Below are positions 9,083 through 17,584 of a stretch of 24,277 nucleotides of DNA, piece by piece. Position 1 is the first letter of the stretch. Each line of letters begins with the position of its first letter. The DNA lies in IMG/VR virus record IMGVR_UViG_3300030419_000651, positions 1 through 24,277 of that record; one strand, written 5' to 3'. Origin of the DNA: a virus. The position numbers and the translations under genes were made by a program. A model generated the notes under the pieces. It was not told the origin of the DNA. It ran no database searches and worked only from the letters and a program-made list of their open reading frames with translations.

Positions 9083-11251
9083 ATGGCAGACGTAACCGCG
9101 ACACAAATTTCTCTTGATAGTTCTCTTGAGCAGTTTAAGGAACAATTTAATAATCTTCAGAGTGACGTTAGTGGGATTACCTTAACGTCTTTGGGTGGTG
9201 GTAATAATATTATCTTTGAAGGTTCAACTGATGATGATAATGAAACAACTCTTAGTGTAGTTGATCCCACTGGAGATAGAACCGTTTTACTGCCAAACGC
9301 ATCTACCACTTTGGTTGGAACAGATACAGCTGATACTTTAACAAACAAAACACTCACCACACCCACACTAACAACGCCCATAGCCAACGCGGGTATACAG
9401 TTAAAGAACGGGGCAACGAGTGCCGGTTTCCTTGAATTTTTTGAGGATAGTGATAACGGAACTAACAAGGTAACTCTTATTGGTCCTGCTGCTACGGCAG
9501 ATGTTACGATCACACTCCCATCGTCAGCAGGAACACTAGCTTTATCAGGTGCAAATATTACAGTTGCTGACGGTGGCACAATTGGGTCAACTTCAGACAC
9601 AGATGCTATCTCTATCTCGTCTGGTGGTGTCGTTTCTCTCAGTGCAACCACAGCAAGCACAAATGCTACAACTGGAGCATTAACTGTAGCAGGCGGATTA
9701 GGTGTTGCACTAGATGCGTCTATTGGTGACGACCTTAGAATGATTTCTGATGATTCAGTTATATCTTTTGGCGCGCACTCAGAGATCACTCTAACACATG
9801 TTCATGATGCTGGACTTAATCTAAAACACACTGCCACTGGTGATGACAAACCAATCGTACTTACCCTACAAACAGGTGAGACAGATATTGCTGCTAATGA
9901 TGTTATCGGTGCGATTAACTTCCAAGCACCAGATGAGGCATCTGCGTCTGGTGATAATAAATTAGTTGCTGCTGGTATTGAAGCGGTATCTGAGGGTGAC
10001 TTTAGTAATACAAGTAATGCAACCAAGTTGAGTTTTAAGACAGGTGCGAGTGAAGCTGCAACTGAGAAAATGTCTCTGAGTTCTGCTGGTATTCTAACTA
10101 TTGCAGATGACCTAATAATCAAAGATGGTGGCACTATCGGTGCTACTTCTGCAACCACCGCAATGACAATTGCATCCACAGGTATCGTGTCGTTTGTAGA
10201 TGATATCACGATCAAGGATGGTGGTACGATTGGATCAGCATCTGGACCCACCGCGATTACAATTGACGCATCTGGTAACGTTACACTTGCTGCTAATCTA
10301 ACCGTTAGTGGTTCTACTGTTACAAACGATGCAACAAACACAACCATTAAAGATCAGTTGATAGAACTTGGAACTGGTAGATCAGGTAGCGCATCTGGTG
10401 ATGCTGGTATTGTTATAGAACGTGGTGATGACACAAACGTATTCATTGGTTGGGACGAAAGTGCTGACAGAATTGTTTTGGGTACAGGAAGTTTCACTGG
10501 TGCAAGTAGTGGTGATCTTACCATAAACAATGCTGGAGTTACCGCCGCATCGTTGATAGTCAGTGATGCGGGGACAATCGGTTCTGCAAGTGATACGGAT
10601 GCTATCGCTATAGGGGCCGATGGTGACGTTACACTAACACAAGATTTAGAATTGCAACATGACGGTGCTATATTATATTTTGGTCAAAATGATGATGTCA
10701 AAATAAAACACGTTGCTGATAAAGGTTTGGAAATTTTCCAATCTACGACTGATGATATAGGAATGACTTTAACATTCAATGCATTAGATACTGCAATTGA
10801 AGTTAATCATATATTAGGTAAATTAGAATTTAAAGCAGGAAATGACTCAAGTGGGTCAGATGCTATTCTGCCTGGTGCATTCATTTCTGCTGTCGCAGAA
10901 GGGACTTTTAGTGCGAGTAGCAACGCAACCAAACTTTCATTCGCAACGGCGGTATCTGAAACTGCCTCTGAAAAAATGTCTTTATCATCTAGGGGTTCAC
11001 TAAAAGCAGAGTCAGGTAAGGCAGAGTTCGGTGGTGACTTTATTGTGATGGACAGTACGGATGGTTCTGCTAACGCAGGAGACAACATCATCATAGAGGA
11101 TGGTGGCACAGATGGTAGTGGAACAAACGCTGGTGATAATATGTTGTATGAGTATTATACATCATTTACAAATAGTCAACTACTTATCAAAGACTCAAAC
11201 GGCGCGATTGTTAGAGCAATTTATGGTGTTGGTGGTGATGGAGCAGTATAA
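9083..11251 (+). CDS. Repetitive tail-fibre-like structural protein
   Basis: A 722-residue protein rich in Gly, Ser, Thr, Ala and Asp. The first 30 residues look like a helical attachment region ('LDSSLEQFKEQFNNLQSDV'). They are followed by the 'TLVGTDTADTLTNKTLTTPTL' text common in phage fibre proteins. Modules repeat: 'DGGTIGS'-type units begin near residues 163, 348, 379 and 495. 'KLSFKTGASEAATEKMSLSS' has a second copy, 'KLSFATAVSETASEKMSLSS'. 'SVISFGAHSEITLTHVHDAG' pairs with 'AILYFGQNDDVKIKHVADKG'. Such shaft repeats suggest an extended beta-structured trimer with a receptor-facing tip. The end carries 'NAGDNIIIEDGGTDGSGTN', related to text in gp14. Its stop overlaps the next ATG by one base. 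Long antisense frames under it are by-products of the repeats. Confidence 0.85.
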   Translation: MADVTATQISLDSSLEQFKEQFNNLQSDVSGITLTSLGGGNNIIFEGSTDDDNETTLSVVDPTGDRTVLLPNASTTLVGTDTADTLTNKTLTTPTLTTPIANAGIQLKNGATSAGFLEFFEDSDNGTNKVTLIGPAATADVTITLPSSAGTLALSGANITVADGGTIGSTSDTDAISISSGGVVSLSATTASTNATTGALTVAGGLGVALDASIGDDLRMISDDSVISFGAHSEITLTHVHDAGLNLKHTATGDDKPIVLTLQTGETDIAANDVIGAINFQAPDEASASGDNKLVAAGIEAVSEGDFSNTSNATKLSFKTGASEAATEKMSLSSAGILTIADDLIIKDGGTIGATSATTAMTIASTGIVSFVDDITIKDGGTIGSASGPTAITIDASGNVTLAANLTVSGSTVTNDATNTTIKDQLIELGTGRSGSASGDAGIVIERGDDTNVFIGWDESADRIVLGTGSFTGASSGDLTINNAGVTAASLIVSDAGTIGSASDTDAIAIGADGDVTLTQDLELQHDGAILYFGQNDDVKIKHVADKGLEIFQSTTDDIGMTLTFNALDTAIEVNHILGKLEFKAGNDSSGSDAILPGAFISAVAEGTFSASSNATKLSFATAVSETASEKMSLSSRGSLKAESGKAEFGGDFIVMDSTDGSANAGDNIIIEDGGTDGSGTNAGDNMLYEYYTSFTNSQLLIKDSNGAIVRAIYGVGGDGAV

Positions 11252-12216
11252 TGACAGCAAGAACGCCACTATGTTTTGATGGTTCTGACTTGAGGCAAAT
11301 GACCTCTGGTGAGATAACTGAGTGGAAACAATACATAGCATATCTTTATAGCACTGCACCAACTGTTACTGTGACAGTCGTTAGTAATAGTGGTACATTG
11401 TCTCCGACGATGGCAGACACTAGACTTCAAGCGGGTGCGGCAACAACAGGCCGCGCATCTTCATTTTTGAATGAGGCAGGAACAGCAGAACCTTCAACTG
11501 TAACAGTTAACTATGATAAACTCACTGGTCCAACGTATGACACATCATTAAGTGCAAATGCTGATACAAATAATCTCGCATTTCCTGTATATCTTGATGG
11601 TGATAATAATGTTCAGGCAATGTCATTAACAGACTATAAAGACACGTTTATCTACGCAACACTAAGTGACATGGCATCGTCTAGTGAGAGTGCATCTACA
11701 AATGGAACTTATACAATAGCAACTAGCACATCAGTTACAAACTACACAGAGGTTTCTGGAAGTAACACAGTTATTTTTGCTGATACTCGCGCAGATACTT
11801 CTGCATATAGCGCGGCAGGTATCCCTGAGACACTTGACCAACCCACCACTGTGACAAGTTATTACTTGCAGAGACGCAGCGACTCAAGGTCTTTTCCATC
11901 ACAGGCACTTCTTCTGACAGATTCGAATGGTAATTTAACTCAGACCGACTTGACATCAGATACAAGTTCATTTAACGCAATTCTAAAAAACGACATTCGT
12001 TTTTACGCAGCAGAGGATTCAGCAGGAAATAAATTATCATATAACATTAATGGTTCTGGTAACTCACGCGGAAGTGCTATGGTTGATACAAGACTGAATG
12101 GAAGTGGTAATTATCAGACTTTGTTGGCTGGTCTTGATGATTATCGTTCACAGGAATTTCCAGATGGTTCTCCCGCGACTATAAATACATATACATTCAA
12201 AATCACTCAGGTGTAA
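11251..12216 (+). CDS. Virion structural protein, marine T4-like type
   Basis: A 321-residue protein starting 'MTARTPLCFDGSDLRQMTSGE', a beginning I associate with structural proteins encoded next to fibre genes in T4-like marine phages. The rest is Ser/Thr/Asn-rich and strand-like, without membrane segments. It has a dense run of Ser, Ala and Thr between about residues 140 and 190 and a Gly/Asn-rich tail ('YNINGSGNSRGSAMVDTRLN'). Its ATG overlaps the fibre stop (TAATG), indicating translational coupling with the fibre, so a fibre-tip or baseplate accessory role is reasonable. A perfect late promoter octamer lies inside its last codons. The exact function is unknown to me. Confidence 0.7.
   Translation: MTARTPLCFDGSDLRQMTSGEITEWKQYIAYLYSTAPTVTVTVVSNSGTLSPTMADTRLQAGAATTGRASSFLNEAGTAEPSTVTVNYDKLTGPTYDTSLSANADTNNLAFPVYLDGDNNVQAMSLTDYKDTFIYATLSDMASSSESASTNGTYTIATSTSVTNYTEVSGSNTVIFADTRADTSAYSAAGIPETLDQPTTVTSYYLQRRSDSRSFPSQALLLTDSNGNLTQTDLTSDTSSFNAILKNDIRFYAAEDSAGNKLSYNINGSGNSRGSAMVDTRLNGSGNYQTLLAGLDDYRSQEFPDGSPATINTYTFKITQV
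12180..12187 (+). promoter_or_regulatory. Putative T4-type late promoter (TATAAATA)
   Basis: A perfect TATAAATA octamer lies in the last codons of the preceding structural gene, 41 bases before the ATG at 12228. An AAGGAAA ribosome site follows at about 12215-12221. It is well placed to drive the 188-residue gene and the overlapping accessory genes to 17581. By composition alone about one or two such octamers per strand would be expected in the window, so position rather than mere presence is the argument. Confidence 0.55.
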
Positions 12217-12227
12217 GGAAAATCAAC

Positions 12228-12794
12228 ATGGCATATTTTTGGGAAGGTAAAATCGCAGACGTTGTTTACGCAAATCCAGAATTAGACACAGTAAAGATTC
12301 TGTGGAAAGATGAAGGTGACGCTTATCATGAACATTACCTTGAAGTTAATGAGGAAGATGATCAGTTTAAGGCACTTTTAGAAAAGGTTGGGTATGATGA
12401 TATTGACGACAGGACTCGGGCTGCAAATGAAATAGTTCGTCAAGAGTTCAAGACCGCATTTGCGGATTATGCAGAACGCATGGGGATGAACATCGATCCC
12501 GAAAAAAATCCAGAGTACAAAGATGCAGACTATTTCAATTTTTTTGTCTCTTTTGATTCAGAAAATCCAGAACACAAAGAAAGATTATTTTCTCTCAAAC
12601 TCAATATATTTGAACAGGATGAGGTAAAGAACGCTGATACATCTGAAAGATCAAAGAGCGCGAAGACTGCTATTAGAAAAGCAACGCAACCATATCAGAT
12701 TCTTGCTTTTCGTGAAATTTTCAGAAACGAAAATACAGAAATCAAAAAAGATGATGATGGTAACATTATTGGAGTTTACGTTTCTTTTGAATAA
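12228..12794 (+). CDS. Conserved-looking acidic protein of unknown function
   Basis: A 188-residue, acidic, soluble protein with no signal peptide or membrane helix. It opens with 'AYFWEGKIADVVYANPELDT' and 'VKILWKDEGDAYHEHYLEV', which suggests a small beta domain, followed by helical text with many Glu, Lys and Asp. I do not recognise a family. A good ribosome site (AAGGAAA) precedes the ATG, and a late promoter octamer lies 41 bases upstream. Its last codons overlap the likely TTG start of the next gene by eight bases. It follows the fibre genes and precedes the modification enzymes, so it could belong to either group. Confidence 0.8.
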   Translation: MAYFWEGKIADVVYANPELDTVKILWKDEGDAYHEHYLEVNEEDDQFKALLEKVGYDDIDDRTRAANEIVRQEFKTAFADYAERMGMNIDPEKNPEYKDADYFNFFVSFDSENPEHKERLFSLKLNIFEQDEVKNADTSERSKSAKTAIRKATQPYQILAFREIFRNENTEIKKDDDGNIIGVYVSFE

Positions 12795-13503
12795 TATAAT
12801 ATGTATGAAGTGGGGTGATAAGTATGAGAATGATTATGTGGAGAAACTAAAAGAGCAGTGCGAGAAAAACTGTTCTGTTGATTTCAACTTCTATTGTTTT
12901 ACTGACAACCCGATTCGTGATTATGATATACAACTTCCGACATACCTAGACAAACACTACGATCAGGACAAAGGTTTCTTTTGGGCCTGGCGTAAGTGTT
13001 ATATGTTCAGTGATGACTATGTTGAGGGTAACAAGTTTCTTTTTCTTGACCTTGATGTTATCATTCACCAAGACCTCAAATATTTCTTTGAGTTGCCAAT
13101 GGACAAACCTTGGATTGTCCGTGGGTGGTGGAATAACATGGAAACAGTCAAGAAGAACTATGCTCGTTATAAATCAACACCACTTAACTCGTCTGTCATT
13201 CGATGGAACAGGGGTCAAATGATTCCTGTCCTACAACATGTTAGAGATAATGCGGAGGTTATTTTCTTTACATATCCTAGTTTAGATAATTACTTTGCCC
13301 ATCACTGGTATGACCCTTGGGAAGACAGTGGTTATGTTCAAGGATTTCCACAAGGTGATATTTATTCTTGGTATAAGGGTAATGTGTTTCCTGATGATAT
13401 GAAGAGTAATATACTTAGGCATGACCACAAGATTTGTTTGTTTAACAATAGTGGATTTACAGAAGGTGAGAATGATGATAAATGGAATTACATTAACGCC
13501 TGA
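12787..13503 (+). CDS. GT-A type glycosyltransferase (first of two paralogues)
   Basis: A nucleotide-sugar glycosyltransferase fold protein of 238 residues. 'FLFLDLDVIIHQDL' supplies the DxD metal/nucleotide-sugar motif (Asp88, Asp90), followed by 'GWWNN' and 'WNRGQM'. I choose the TTG at 12787 over the ATG at 12805. The codons from TTG read 'MNNIICMKWGDKY', which matches 'MDIIAVRIGDKY' at the start of the paralogue at 16141 and restores the first beta strand of the fold; the ATG would cut it off. The TTG start overlaps the previous stop by eight bases, with GGAG at 12771-12774 as a possible, rather distant, ribosome site. Sugar donor and acceptor are unknown. Late expression and a place among virion genes suggest decoration of the virion or of a late-made glycan. 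Confidence 0.82.
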   Translation: MNNIICMKWGDKYENDYVEKLKEQCEKNCSVDFNFYCFTDNPIRDYDIQLPTYLDKHYDQDKGFFWAWRKCYMFSDDYVEGNKFLFLDLDVIIHQDLKYFFELPMDKPWIVRGWWNNMETVKKNYARYKSTPLNSSVIRWNRGQMIPVLQHVRDNAEVIFFTYPSLDNYFAHHWYDPWEDSGYVQGFPQGDIYSWYKGNVFPDDMKSNILRHDHKICLFNNSGFTEGENDDKWNYINA

Positions 13504-14125
13504 TCTATTATATCTTTGGAAAAAATCCCTTGTGGGTGCCATGAGAGATTCACCTCATGCTTTTGATAGGGTGATATCTTCTATTAATGCATCACAATTA
13601 CAAAGTAAGTTGTGGATTGTTAATGAGTTGAATAACCTTAATATTCATCAAAAGTCAGCGGCTCTTCTGGGTGGGTGGTATGCTCACTTCACTGTCCCTC
13701 TTTTATTAGAACAGGGTGTTGAGTTCGTTCATAACTTTGAAATAGATGAAGATGTTAAGAGAATTAGTTACAAGTTTAATAAAGAACATAAGGACAATGA
13801 CCGATACAAGTGTGACATTGTAAATGTCATGTTCGAACCTATCTGGAAAAAACAAAAGAAAACAGATAGGGTTTTTGATTTGGTGATTAACACATCATGC
13901 GAGCACATGTTTCCCATGAAACAATTTCACAAACTCAACAGAGGGTTTCTTGACAATCCAGTTTTTGTCTTACAGTCAACCAATGAGGATAAATATGATG
14001 ATCACATAAACTGTGTGAACGGTCCAGAGGAACTTGCAGAGCAATCAGAACTGGTGGACATTATGTACAGCGGTACGAAAACGTTAGACAGCGGTATGGA
14101 GAGGTTTATGGTGATAGGCAAATGA
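13475..14125 (+). CDS. SAM-dependent methyltransferase-like protein
   Basis: A 216-residue Rossmann-fold protein. 'AALLGGWYAHFTVPLL' (about residues 62-77) occupies the glycine-rich motif I position after a strand. 'VHNFEIDEDVKRISYKFN' supplies the acidic residue expected after the second strand to bind the SAM ribose. 'LVINTSCEHM' (residues 136-145) is a motif-IV-like active-site strand that I recall from phage proteins annotated as class I methyltransferases. The frame is open from 13421, but I start at 13475: AAGGTGAG at 13463-13470 gives proper spacing to that ATG (13472 is a close alternative). It overlaps the glycosyltransferase by 29 bases and ends in an ATGA overlap with the oxygenase. 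The methyl acceptor is unknown. Confidence 0.75.
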   Translation: MINGITLTPDLLYLWKKSLVGAMRDSPHAFDRVISSINASQLQSKLWIVNELNNLNIHQKSAALLGGWYAHFTVPLLLEQGVEFVHNFEIDEDVKRISYKFNKEHKDNDRYKCDIVNVMFEPIWKKQKKTDRVFDLVINTSCEHMFPMKQFHKLNRGFLDNPVFVLQSTNEDKYDDHINCVNGPEELAEQSELVDIMYSGTKTLDSGMERFMVIGK

Positions 14126-14826
14126 GTCATAAACAGATTGTAGATTGGTGTAGAGATAATGATGTTTGGTATCTCAAAATGGATATAGAGATACCAGAGG
14201 TTTGTATTCAAGAGGCACAGGCTGTGTATGATGAGGGGTTCTTTGTGGAACATCGTTTTGGTAATGGTGGTCATGGTGGTTGGAAGTCTGCATCTATTCA
14301 TAGTTTTGTGGAGAAAGGTAAAGACCTAGACATGGGTTGGTTTCACACTAAGAACCCAGAGGGCCATGGATTGCGAGAGGAAGATGTTGAGTGGGGTTGG
14401 ACAGAGATTGCTGAAGTATGCCCAGAGACAAAGAGATGGTTAGAGGAGTTCCCCCACAAATCTTATCGACGTTTACGTTTCATGTTGTTAGAGCCTGGTG
14501 CGGGTATTGACGCACATAACGATGCAAGTCCTCAAAGAGTTCGTGAGGGTAGAATTAGAAACATTGCTGGTGCAATCAACATTGCATTCTATCAACCAGA
14601 GAACTGTTACCTGAGACGGGCAGATACGAAAGAGGAGTTGCCCTTTGAGAACTGTACTGGTTTCTGGTTTGACAATGGCGTGGAACACGAAGCACTAAAC
14701 AGTTCGAATGAGAACAGATATCACTTTATCATGCACGGTGGTTTCAATAAAGAGCGTGAAGAGTTGATGAAAAAGTCTATCGTAAAGCAGTTTGGTAAAG
14801 ATGTCTTGAAAGAGATTTATGAATAA
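14122..14826 (+). CDS. Aspartyl/asparaginyl beta-hydroxylase-like 2-oxoglutarate/Fe(II) oxygenase
   Basis: A 234-residue protein with the jelly-roll oxygenase signature. 'RLRFMLLEPGAGIDAHND' carries the HxD pair (His132, Asp134), 'FWFDNGVEHEAL' supplies the third iron ligand His189, and Arg199 in 'NENRYHF' is placed to bind the 2-oxoglutarate carboxylate. This arrangement is that of the AspH-type family, which hydroxylates Asp/Asn in proteins or small carboxylated substrates. All expected ligands are present, so it should be active. Its ATG overlaps the methyltransferase stop (ATGA) and its end overlaps the next gene by eight bases, indicating coupled translation within the accessory cassette. 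The substrate is unknown; a virion protein side chain or a glycan-linked amino acid are both possible. Confidence 0.82.
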   Translation: MSHKQIVDWCRDNDVWYLKMDIEIPEVCIQEAQAVYDEGFFVEHRFGNGGHGGWKSASIHSFVEKGKDLDMGWFHTKNPEGHGLREEDVEWGWTEIAEVCPETKRWLEEFPHKSYRRLRFMLLEPGAGIDAHNDASPQRVREGRIRNIAGAINIAFYQPENCYLRRADTKEELPFENCTGFWFDNGVEHEALNSSNENRYHFIMHGGFNKEREELMKKSIVKQFGKDVLKEIYE

Positions 14827-16153
14827 TTTTGATGAATTTGTAAGTTTGTGGATGTCAGAAACATCTGACATAAAAATAAAAGAACCTAATTTTTTGTTTT
14901 TGGTGGTTTATCCCGATAAACTAAAATGGGATTTTGGAATAGAGAAACAAACACAAACGACAACAATGAATGTCTCTGGTGGGTGGACAGGTTCATCAAC
15001 TGGCAATGATGTTCAATTTTGTTATAGAAGTGAGGTTGATGATTTTTTAAAAAACTGTAACCACACACATGCGATGATTGTTTCTGTGGGTATGGTTTTT
15101 GATATGGTCACATCAGAGACATCAACGAAAGGAAAGTGGAGAGATAGTTTCAATGTCAAACCAAATCAGGTAACTGCGATTACAGACTTCTATGATTTTG
15201 TGGAGAGTGGTCAGTTTTGCAAAGCTCACATAATGGCAAGACCAAACCATAGGGCATATTTTCATCATCAACATATGAACTTGAATTTGATAACTTGGAG
15301 GGATATTGGAACTCCTAACATGTCTGATAGATATGATGTTGTTAAACGATCCTCTGATAATTTCCATGACGACTATACACCATCATGGATAGAGGTGGTA
15401 GGGTTGCCTACTATCACGAATTTTACTAGAGAGGAGAGAACAAGAAAATCCTTTTCGTACTATAGGGATCATCAAACTGAATCTTGGACAAACTTAAAAA
15501 ATGTAGACCGTGGTGATTATTACTTCAGTCGTTTCATGACACGCATGGAACCCGCATTTTATCTATTCAACACAGAAAGTTTCCAGAAAGTACCAAAAGA
15601 AAAATTTGACATTATCTTTTCGCCTACTGCTGGATATAACACAGAACTTCTCGTTGAAGAGTTGAAGTTTAGTGGAGAGGTCATATTCTATGACTACACT
15701 CAAAAAAATATTGACACAAAGAAAACTATTGTGGACATGGGTATGTCTTTAGACGAATTGCACTCTTATACGGAGATACAACGCAGTAGAAACATAAACA
15801 TGGCCGACAACTCTAAAAACTCTGGTGCGGCTGATAGAATAGTTTCTATGGGTAGTCACGAAAAACTTAGACAACTACAAGAGAAGATGCGTGATGAACA
15901 AGAGGTGGAGTATTGGTTGATGGATGTTATAAATCCAGACTATAACAAACTCTCAGAAAAAGTCAAGGGAAAAAATGTTTTCTTTGATACGAGTAACATT
16001 TTTGGTTATCATATGTCTCATGCTTATAACACCTTAGATAAACTGGTTATTTCTTATAACAAATTACATAAGACTTTGATTGAGTCATCCAATATGTGTT
16101 GGTTTCAAGGAACTAAACCCACGAAACAGATGGTGAGAAAATGGATATCATAG
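14819..16153 (+). CDS. Unrecognised 444-residue protein, possibly two-domain, C-terminal half Rossmann-like
   Basis: I recognise no named family. The N-terminal half (about residues 1-200) has alternating hydrophobic strands ('FLFLVVYPDKLKWDF', 'HAMIVSVGMVFDMV') and a His/Asn-rich patch ('MARPNHRAYFHHQHMN') that could bind a metal or nucleotide. From about residue 255 the text 'FDIIFSPTAGYNTELLVEEL' then 'EVIFYDYTQKNI' looks like strand-glycine loop-helix-strand with an acidic tip, as in Rossmann or methyltransferase folds. 'GKNVFFDTSNIFGYHMSHA' may be a later strand and loop. No signal peptide or membrane helix is seen. It overlaps the oxygenase upstream by eight bases and the second glycosyltransferase downstream by 13, so it is translated as part of the cassette and probably acts in the same process. 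Confidence 0.8.
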   Translation: MNNFDEFVSLWMSETSDIKIKEPNFLFLVVYPDKLKWDFGIEKQTQTTTMNVSGGWTGSSTGNDVQFCYRSEVDDFLKNCNHTHAMIVSVGMVFDMVTSETSTKGKWRDSFNVKPNQVTAITDFYDFVESGQFCKAHIMARPNHRAYFHHQHMNLNLITWRDIGTPNMSDRYDVVKRSSDNFHDDYTPSWIEVVGLPTITNFTREERTRKSFSYYRDHQTESWTNLKNVDRGDYYFSRFMTRMEPAFYLFNTESFQKVPKEKFDIIFSPTAGYNTELLVEELKFSGEVIFYDYTQKNIDTKKTIVDMGMSLDELHSYTEIQRSRNINMADNSKNSGAADRIVSMGSHEKLRQLQEKMRDEQEVEYWLMDVINPDYNKLSEKVKGKNVFFDTSNIFGYHMSHAYNTLDKLVISYNKLHKTLIESSNMCWFQGTKPTKQMVRKWIS

Positions 16154-16842
16154 CAGTTCGTATCGGTGACAAGTATGGACCAGAGTACGAAAAATATCTA
16201 GAGAGAAAGTTATCGAAGTACAATATCATCTGGATACGAGAGCCATATGATGACAGGGTGACTTTACAGTGGAATAAGATGTGGGGTATGCAGATGGAGA
16301 CAGACGAACCTATCTGTGTAATGGACATTGATGTTCTTCTCATCAACGACTACGAGAAAATCTTTGACTACCCGATTGAACGAGGACAGTTTGTTGCGAT
16401 GCCGGGATGGTGGAGAAACGATGTCAATGAGTATCGCATCAATGGAGGGTTTTTCAAATACTATCCGAAGGACTGTCGATATATCTACGACAAGTTCATG
16501 AGTGACATTCATCACTGGCAGAAGTTCTACATTGAAAACGGAACGACAACAGGACCAGTGAACGGAGAACAGTATTTCGTAGAGGATAGCATCAGAGAAC
16601 AGTTGGACCTTGTGGTTCTACCAAACGAATGGTTTACAAGATGGGTTGTTAGTGATGAAATAGTTTCTGGCAGTGTCAACCGATGGAACTATAACATGAC
16701 ACAGAAGTATGAATCTCTTACAGGGAACGACTACATATACATGGGTGGGGAGTTTCATCCTGATATAAAGTATGTTCACTTTACTAATAGACTAAACAAG
16801 CCACATGAGTGGAGAGACTATGAGAATTTTTGCAGCAACTAG
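16141..16842 (+). CDS. GT-A type glycosyltransferase (second paralogue)
   Basis: A 233-residue protein paralogous to the glycosyltransferase at 12787. Both begin with a strand plus 'GDKY' ('MDIIAVRIGDKYGPEYEKYL' here), and both have a DxD motif after a hydrophobic strand ('ICVMDIDVLLINDYEKIF', Asp62 and Asp64). Both are followed by an aromatic 'GWW' segment ('AMPGWWRND'). 'VNGEQYFVEDSI' further on could hold acceptor-side or catalytic residues. A GGTGAG ribosome site at about 16132-16137 precedes the ATG, which lies inside the previous gene's last 13 bases. The sequences have diverged well beyond a recent copy, so different donor or acceptor sugars are likely. This is a soluble enzyme without membrane anchors. 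Confidence 0.82.
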   Translation: MDIIAVRIGDKYGPEYEKYLERKLSKYNIIWIREPYDDRVTLQWNKMWGMQMETDEPICVMDIDVLLINDYEKIFDYPIERGQFVAMPGWWRNDVNEYRINGGFFKYYPKDCRYIYDKFMSDIHHWQKFYIENGTTTGPVNGEQYFVEDSIREQLDLVVLPNEWFTRWVVSDEIVSGSVNRWNYNMTQKYESLTGNDYIYMGGEFHPDIKYVHFTNRLNKPHEWRDYENFCSN

Positions 16843-17581
16843 CTCTTCCTCAGATAGTGTCGCTATGTTGTACAAACTTCTCACTGAAACCACGGATGAT
16901 ATTGTATCAAGAATACTCCACCTTGACGCATCTGATCAGGATTTGAAACAGTATCCGATTGTGTGTAACTGGTTGAAAGAAAACGTTCGTGATTTTGATT
17001 TTGGTCTTTCAGAGTTTGAAGACCGTGCCGATGATACTAAGTTAGAAACTATAAGATCAAAAAATTACAACGTTGCATTGTTGTCAGAGACGCACAAGGT
17101 TGATTTGATATGTCTTGGTATAAATACATATAATTGGAGTCATGCTACTTGGTATTTCCAAACGAGAGAACCTATTGACAATTTTTATGCAAAAGATAAT
17201 CGATACTCTAGAGTAGATCATTCCATCCTTAGAGATTATACAGATATTCCTATCGACTGGCCACTGATGAATCGTAAAACTAAACCTATGGGTCGATGGC
17301 AAACGTGGGAAACAATACCACAAGAATTACAAAAATTAGTTTCTATGTGTCCTTGTGGAGAGTGTTCTAAATGTAAATGTTGGGATTGGTATAGTAAAAA
17401 GAAAAATGAGGGGTTTAGTGCAGAGGAACTTGATGATCTGATTATGAAAGAGGGGAAATACGGAAAATATTACACAAAAGATAGTGTTACGGAAACCAGA
17501 CATAATGCTTATACTGACCAAATATTTCCAGTATGGAGTCCAGCTTATCAACCATTGCCAACGAAACCTCACAATAAATAA
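16820..17581 (+). CDS. QueC-like PP-loop family protein with degenerate ATP motif (paralogue 1)
   Basis: A 253-residue relative of the two PP-loop proteins at 20277 and 21695. The shared skeleton is a short first strand followed by the ATP pyrophosphatase loop, 'LLTET', 'RDFDFGLSEF' and 'GRWQTWETIPQELQKLVSMC'. The loop reads 'SSSSDS' (residues 8-13) where the family has SGGxDS, so the two glycines are missing though the Asp is kept. A Cys cluster (Cys177, 179, 182, 185, 187) sits where QueC-type enzymes bind zinc. The frame is open from 16805, but I use the ATG at 16820, six bases after GGAG at 16811-16814. It overlaps the glycosyltransferase by 23 bases and closes the accessory cassette. It may be catalytically weak, a regulatory partner, or bind a different ligand. 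Confidence 0.72.
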   Translation: MRIFAATSSSSDSVAMLYKLLTETTDDIVSRILHLDASDQDLKQYPIVCNWLKENVRDFDFGLSEFEDRADDTKLETIRSKNYNVALLSETHKVDLICLGINTYNWSHATWYFQTREPIDNFYAKDNRYSRVDHSILRDYTDIPIDWPLMNRKTKPMGRWQTWETIPQELQKLVSMCPCGECSKCKCWDWYSKKKNEGFSAEELDDLIMKEGKYGKYYTKDSVTETRHNAYTDQIFPVWSPAYQPLPTKPHNK

Positions 17582-17584
17582 TGT

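Noticed and set aside
9157-10347. Long minus-strand open frames (210 and 181 residues) under the fibre gene
   Set aside because: They mirror the Thr/Ser/Gly-rich repeats of the fibre, are rich in Val/Ser/Pro in a way typical of antisense translation, and lie opposite a convincing gene.
13421-13474. N-terminal extension of the methyltransferase
   Set aside because: It lies inside the glycosyltransferase; a good ribosome site precedes the later ATG codons.
17119-17126. Perfect TATAAATA inside PP-loop paralogue 1
   Set aside because: It lies mid-gene with no start downstream to serve; one or two such octamers are expected by composition.
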